From: Flavobacteriaceae bacterium
Lineage (GTDB): Bacteria > Bacteroidota > Bacteroidia > Flavobacteriales > Flavobacteriaceae
DNA: 26,816 nucleotides
NCBI GenBank assembly: GCA_030828025.1
Contig: JAURDG010000002.1
Location: forward strand, 1 to 26,816
Direction of reading: 5' to 3'
This document shows, in pieces, positions 23,627-26,816 of this stretch. The notes under the pieces are model-generated. The model ran no database searches. It worked only from the letters and a program-made list of their open reading frames with translations, and was not told where the DNA came from. A program made the translations under genes and the position numbers. Positions within the stretch are counted from its first letter, which is position 1; every line of letters begins with the position of its first letter.

Positions 23627-26365
23627 ATGGACAAGTATTCGTTTCTCAATGCGGCCCACACGGCGCATTTTGCACAGCTCTACGACCAATACCTCATTAA
23701 CCCAGATAGCGTTGAGCCTAGCTGGCGTGCTTTTTTTCAAGGCTTCGACTTTGGTGTAGAAAACGGTGGAACACACACCGACAGCGCAATCCCCGAAGAA
23801 GTACTCAAAGAATTTAGCGTTGTAAAGCTCATTGATGGCTATCGTGGTAGCGGGCACCTGTTTACCCGCACCAATCCTGTGCGTGAACGCCGCAAGTACA
23901 GCCCAACCTTAGCCATCGAAAACTTTGGGCTTTCGCACAACGACTTAGATACTGTTTTTTCGGCAGGCGAGATCATTGGCATTGGTCCAGCGACACTTAC
24001 CGACATCATTGTACACCTCGAACGTATTTACTGCGAGTCGATAGGACTGGAATATATGTTTATACGCCATCCACAACGTGTGCAGTGGATTCAAAAATGG
24101 ATTAACCGAAACGGCAACCACCCCAACTTTAGCCCCGACGAAAAAAAGCATATCCTCAAAAAACTTAATGAGGCGGTAACGTTCGAAAACTTTTTGCACA
24201 CCAAATATGTCGGTCAAAAACGCTTTTCGCTCGAAGGTGGCGAATCGTTGATTCCTGCCTTAGATGCCCTGATAGAAGAAGCCGCCAAAGATGGCGTAGA
24301 AGAGTTTGTAGTAGGGATGGCACACCGAGGGCGTCTCAACACACTAACCAATATTTTCGGTAAGCCAGCACAAGATATTTTTAATGAATTTGACGGCAAA
24401 GATTACGAGGAAGAAGTCTTTGACGGCGATGTGAAATACCACCTTGGCTGGACATCAAAACGCGAAACCGACGGCGGATATCCCGTTAACATGAATATTG
24501 CGCCCAACCCATCACACTTAGAAGCCGTAAACGCTGTTGTTGAAGGTATTGCACGGGCTAAGCAAGAGCGTAATTTTAATGGTAACTCCAAAAAAGTATT
24601 GCCAATCCTTATTCATGGTGATGCGGCTATTGCCGCACAAGGCGTTGTTTATGAGGTGGTGCAAATGGCACAACTCGACGGCTACCGAACAGGCGGAACC
24701 GTACACATCGTGGTCAATAATCAAATTGGCTTTACGACCAACTACCTTGACGGTAGATCGAGTACTTATTGTACCGATGTGGCTAAGGTTACACTCTCGC
24801 CCGTCTTGCACGTTAACGCTGATGATGCCGAGGCCGTTGTGCATGCCATGCACTTCGCATTGGCGTATCGCAATCACTTTTCACGGGATGTCTTTATTGA
24901 CCTATTGGGGTATAGAAAATATGGGCACAATGAAGGAGACGAGCCACGCTTTACCCAACCTAAACTTTACAAAGCCATAGCCAAGCATCCAAATCCAAGG
25001 GATATTTATGCGGCTAAGCTCTTATCGGAAGGTGTCATAACCAAGGCGGACATTGCCCAAATGGAATCGGAGTACAAACAAACACTTGAGCAAAGATTAG
25101 AAGATTCGCGTCTGGAAACCAATGTGATCATTACGCCATTTATGCAAGATGAATGGACTGGATTTGATCGTGCCAAACAAGACGATATGCTGGTTCCAGT
25201 GGACACCTCATGTGCGTTAGCCGACCTAGATGCGATTGCAACAACCCTGACCAATTTGCCCGACAAAAAGAAATTTTTGCGCAAAACCGTTCGCTTGATA
25301 GAAGATCGAAATGCCATGTATTTTGAACGCAATCAATTGGATTGGGCTATGGGCGAATTACTTGCCTACGGTTCAATTTTGCTTGAGGGTCACGATGTGC
25401 GTATTTCGGGGCAAGATGTAGAGCGCGGTACTTTTTCGCATCGCCACGCCGTGATGAAAATTGAGGACTCCGAAGAGGAAGTTATACTGCTCAATCAATT
25501 GGCTAACAAACAGGGTAACTTTAATATTTACAACTCGCTACTTTCCGAGTATGGTGTTATGGGTTACGATTACGGATACGCTATGGCTAGCCCCAATGCG
25601 TTAACCATTTGGGAGGCACAGTTTGGCGATTTTAGTAATGGAGCACAAATTATGATTGACCAGTATTTGTCTTCTGCCGAGGACAAATGGAAGTTACAAA
25701 ATGGCCTTGTGCTGTTTTTACCACATGGTTATGAAGGACAAGGAGCGGAACACTCTTCTGCCCGAATGGAGCGATACCTCCAGCTTTGTGCTAAGGATAA
25801 TATGTTTGTGGCTGATGTGACCACACCAGCTAACTTATTCCATATGTTGCGCCGTCAGTTGAAGTCGAGTTATCGTAAGCCACTTGTGGTCTTTACACCC
25901 AAGAGCTTGTTGCGTCATCCTAAAGCAGTATCTACTAAAGAAGAACTGGCAAACGGTCAGTTTATGCCGCTGATTGAGGATGCAACGGTCCAAGTAAAAG
26001 ACGTAAAAACCTTGGTCTTTTGTACGGGTAAGTTTTATTATGATTTATTAGATGCTCGAGAAGAAAAAAAGCGACAAGACGTTGCCCTTGTGCGCCTAGA
26101 ACAGTTATTTCCATTACCTCAAGATGAAATTAATGCCGTGTTGAATAAATACGCTGGTGCTGAGTTGGTTTGGGCACAAGAAGAACCGCGAAATATGGGT
26201 GCTTATGGGCATTTGCTTTTGCACTTGCCGCAAGCCCGTGATTTTCGGGTGGCCTCCAGACGCTTTTATGGAGCGCCTGCTGCAGGTAGCCAGACACGTT
26301 CCAAGCGTAGGCATCAAGAAATTATTGAATATGTATTCGATAAAACCAAAGATAACATGCGCTAG
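23627..26365 (+). CDS. sucA: 2-oxoglutarate dehydrogenase E1 component
   Basis: This 912-residue thiamine-diphosphate enzyme decarboxylates 2-oxoglutarate and passes the succinyl group to the lipoyl group of E2 in the TCA cycle. Seen: the N-terminal E2-contact segment (FAQLYDQYLINPDSVEPSWR), the block VVGMAHRGRLNTL with His233, NPSHLEAVNAVVEG, and the TPP-Mg motif from GDAAIAAQG (331-339) to NNQIGF (364-369). The C-terminal transketolase half has EAQFGDFSNGAQ and PHGYEGQGAEHSSARMERYLQ, the latter typical of E1o. Length is normal for the family. The usual partner sucB does not follow; the next gene is on the other strand 27 bp away. Confidence 0.96.
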   Translation: MDKYSFLNAAHTAHFAQLYDQYLINPDSVEPSWRAFFQGFDFGVENGGTHTDSAIPEEVLKEFSVVKLIDGYRGSGHLFTRTNPVRERRKYSPTLAIENFGLSHNDLDTVFSAGEIIGIGPATLTDIIVHLERIYCESIGLEYMFIRHPQRVQWIQKWINRNGNHPNFSPDEKKHILKKLNEAVTFENFLHTKYVGQKRFSLEGGESLIPALDALIEEAAKDGVEEFVVGMAHRGRLNTLTNIFGKPAQDIFNEFDGKDYEEEVFDGDVKYHLGWTSKRETDGGYPVNMNIAPNPSHLEAVNAVVEGIARAKQERNFNGNSKKVLPILIHGDAAIAAQGVVYEVVQMAQLDGYRTGGTVHIVVNNQIGFTTNYLDGRSSTYCTDVAKVTLSPVLHVNADDAEAVVHAMHFALAYRNHFSRDVFIDLLGYRKYGHNEGDEPRFTQPKLYKAIAKHPNPRDIYAAKLLSEGVITKADIAQMESEYKQTLEQRLEDSRLETNVIITPFMQDEWTGFDRAKQDDMLVPVDTSCALADLDAIATTLTNLPDKKKFLRKTVRLIEDRNAMYFERNQLDWAMGELLAYGSILLEGHDVRISGQDVERGTFSHRHAVMKIEDSEEEVILLNQLANKQGNFNIYNSLLSEYGVMGYDYGYAMASPNALTIWEAQFGDFSNGAQIMIDQYLSSAEDKWKLQNGLVLFLPHGYEGQGAEHSSARMERYLQLCAKDNMFVADVTTPANLFHMLRRQLKSSYRKPLVVFTPKSLLRHPKAVSTKEELANGQFMPLIEDATVQVKDVKTLVFCTGKFYYDLLDAREEKKRQDVALVRLEQLFPLPQDEINAVLNKYAGAELVWAQEEPRNMGAYGHLLLHLPQARDFRVASRRFYGAPAAGSQTRSKRRHQEIIEYVFDKTKDNMR

Positions 26366-26392
26366 CGTATAAAAGTCTTATCCCCTATATTT

Positions 26393-26816
26393 TTACTTTG
26401 TTAAACCCATACTGAAAAGCAGCGGAATGGCAACTCCTGCATTTTCTGTAAAGATGTTTCCGTTTGAATAATGCATGATTTTTACATCAAAATTATATTG
26501 CCTTGAAGACCCAAAAAACATCCCAATACCCATAAAATCTTGATAGGTAAACGAAGTTCCTGTTTTGATATCATCTATAGTTGAGGCTGAGATATACGTA
26601 GGCCCGATTACGGAATAGTTGGTATAAAAATCAAAACCTTTAGTTCGGAGTAAGTAAAAACGAATATTGGGAAAAACTGAAACTGCCCAAACAGGAGACC
26701 CAGCATAGGTGTTAAAATAGGTAACACTTGTTCCCCAATCCAAAGAAAAATATCGTTTTGTTCTAAACGCAGTTCGCTGATACGTTACCGAAAACACGGA
26801 TTTTGCCATTACATCA
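26393..26816 (-). CDS. PagL/acyloxyacyl-hydrolase-like outer-membrane protein (5' truncated by window)
   Basis: The frame is open to the window edge. The Met at 26809 is probably internal, because no signal peptide is present and the codons before it stay open. At least 138 residues are visible, in alternating amphipathic strands (SLDWGTSVTYF, VSVFPNIRFYLL) as in an eight-stranded barrel. The C-terminal block KIMHYSNGNIFTENAGV has the His-x-Ser pattern and position expected for the lipid A 3-O-deacylase (PagL) family, which in Bacteroidota is often annotated acyloxyacyl hydrolase. It would act on lipid A in the outer membrane. The match rests on one block and the barrel pattern, so a related barrel of other function is possible. 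Confidence 0.6.
   Translation of the reverse strand, partial: DVMAKSVFSVTYQRTAFRTKRYFSLDWGTSVTYFNTYAGSPVWAVSVFPNIRFYLLRTKGFDFYTNYSVIGPTYISASTIDDIKTGTSFTYQDFMGIGMFFGSSRQYNFDVKIMHYSNGNIFTENAGVAIPLLFSMGLTK

Noticed and set aside
14501..26317. Several 60-190-codon frames opposite to or overlapping the large genes
   Set aside because: They lie fully within well-supported genes, in other frames, and show no domain pattern.
1..26816. CRISPR arrays, tRNA, rRNA genes, insertion sequences
   Set aside because: No regularly spaced repeats, no tRNA-like T-arm or cloverleaf and no transposase or integrase reading frame were recognised on either strand.

Overview
The window looks like part of a chromosome from a Bacteroidota bacterium, most likely a marine-type member of the Flavobacteriaceae. 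This rests on two type IX secretion (T9SS) C-terminal sorting domains, a SusC/SusD pair, an ECF sigma/FecR pair of Bacteroidota type, AT-rich DNA, and promoters carrying the Bacteroidota -7 element TAnnTTTG instead of Shine-Dalgarno sites. The species is an inference; no rRNA or tRNA gene was seen.

Positions 1-16350 hold a polysaccharide utilization locus. After the 3' end of a T9SS-secreted protein come two GH92 (alpha-mannosidase family) genes and an MFS sugar porter in one transcription unit. A second unit has an ECF sigma factor, a FecR-type anti-sigma factor, a SusC transporter with an N-terminal STN signalling domain, and a SusD lipoprotein. A secreted sialate-O-acetylesterase-like SGNH hydrolase follows. 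Together they suggest sensing, deacetylation, outer-membrane import and trimming of an alpha-mannose-containing glycan, with uptake of the released sugar. A short element, AGTACTTKTTAAWT, lies upstream of all three units, and two of the copies are similar over about 40 bp. It is a candidate common promoter or operator that would tie the locus into one sigma/anti-sigma regulon.

Positions 16440-20154 hold a DEAD-box RNA helicase with a DbpA-like C-terminal domain, convergent with a two-gene unit of a secreted beta-propeller T9SS protein and a CDF zinc exporter.

Positions 20155-23532 are the oddest part. umuC and umuD are in the order C then D, opposite to E. coli, and are followed by an AT-rich fic gene. 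A 68-bp perfect repeat of the umuD 3' end lies directly beyond fic. The far copy is the last 28 codons of a second, slightly different umuD, starting at the codon after the fic stop and in the same frame. This is the footprint of an insertion or allele replacement at the umuD 3' end.

Positions 23600-26816 hold sucA (2-oxoglutarate dehydrogenase E1), divergent from umuC and without an adjacent sucB, and the 5'-truncated end of a PagL/acyloxyacyl-hydrolase-like outer-membrane protein.
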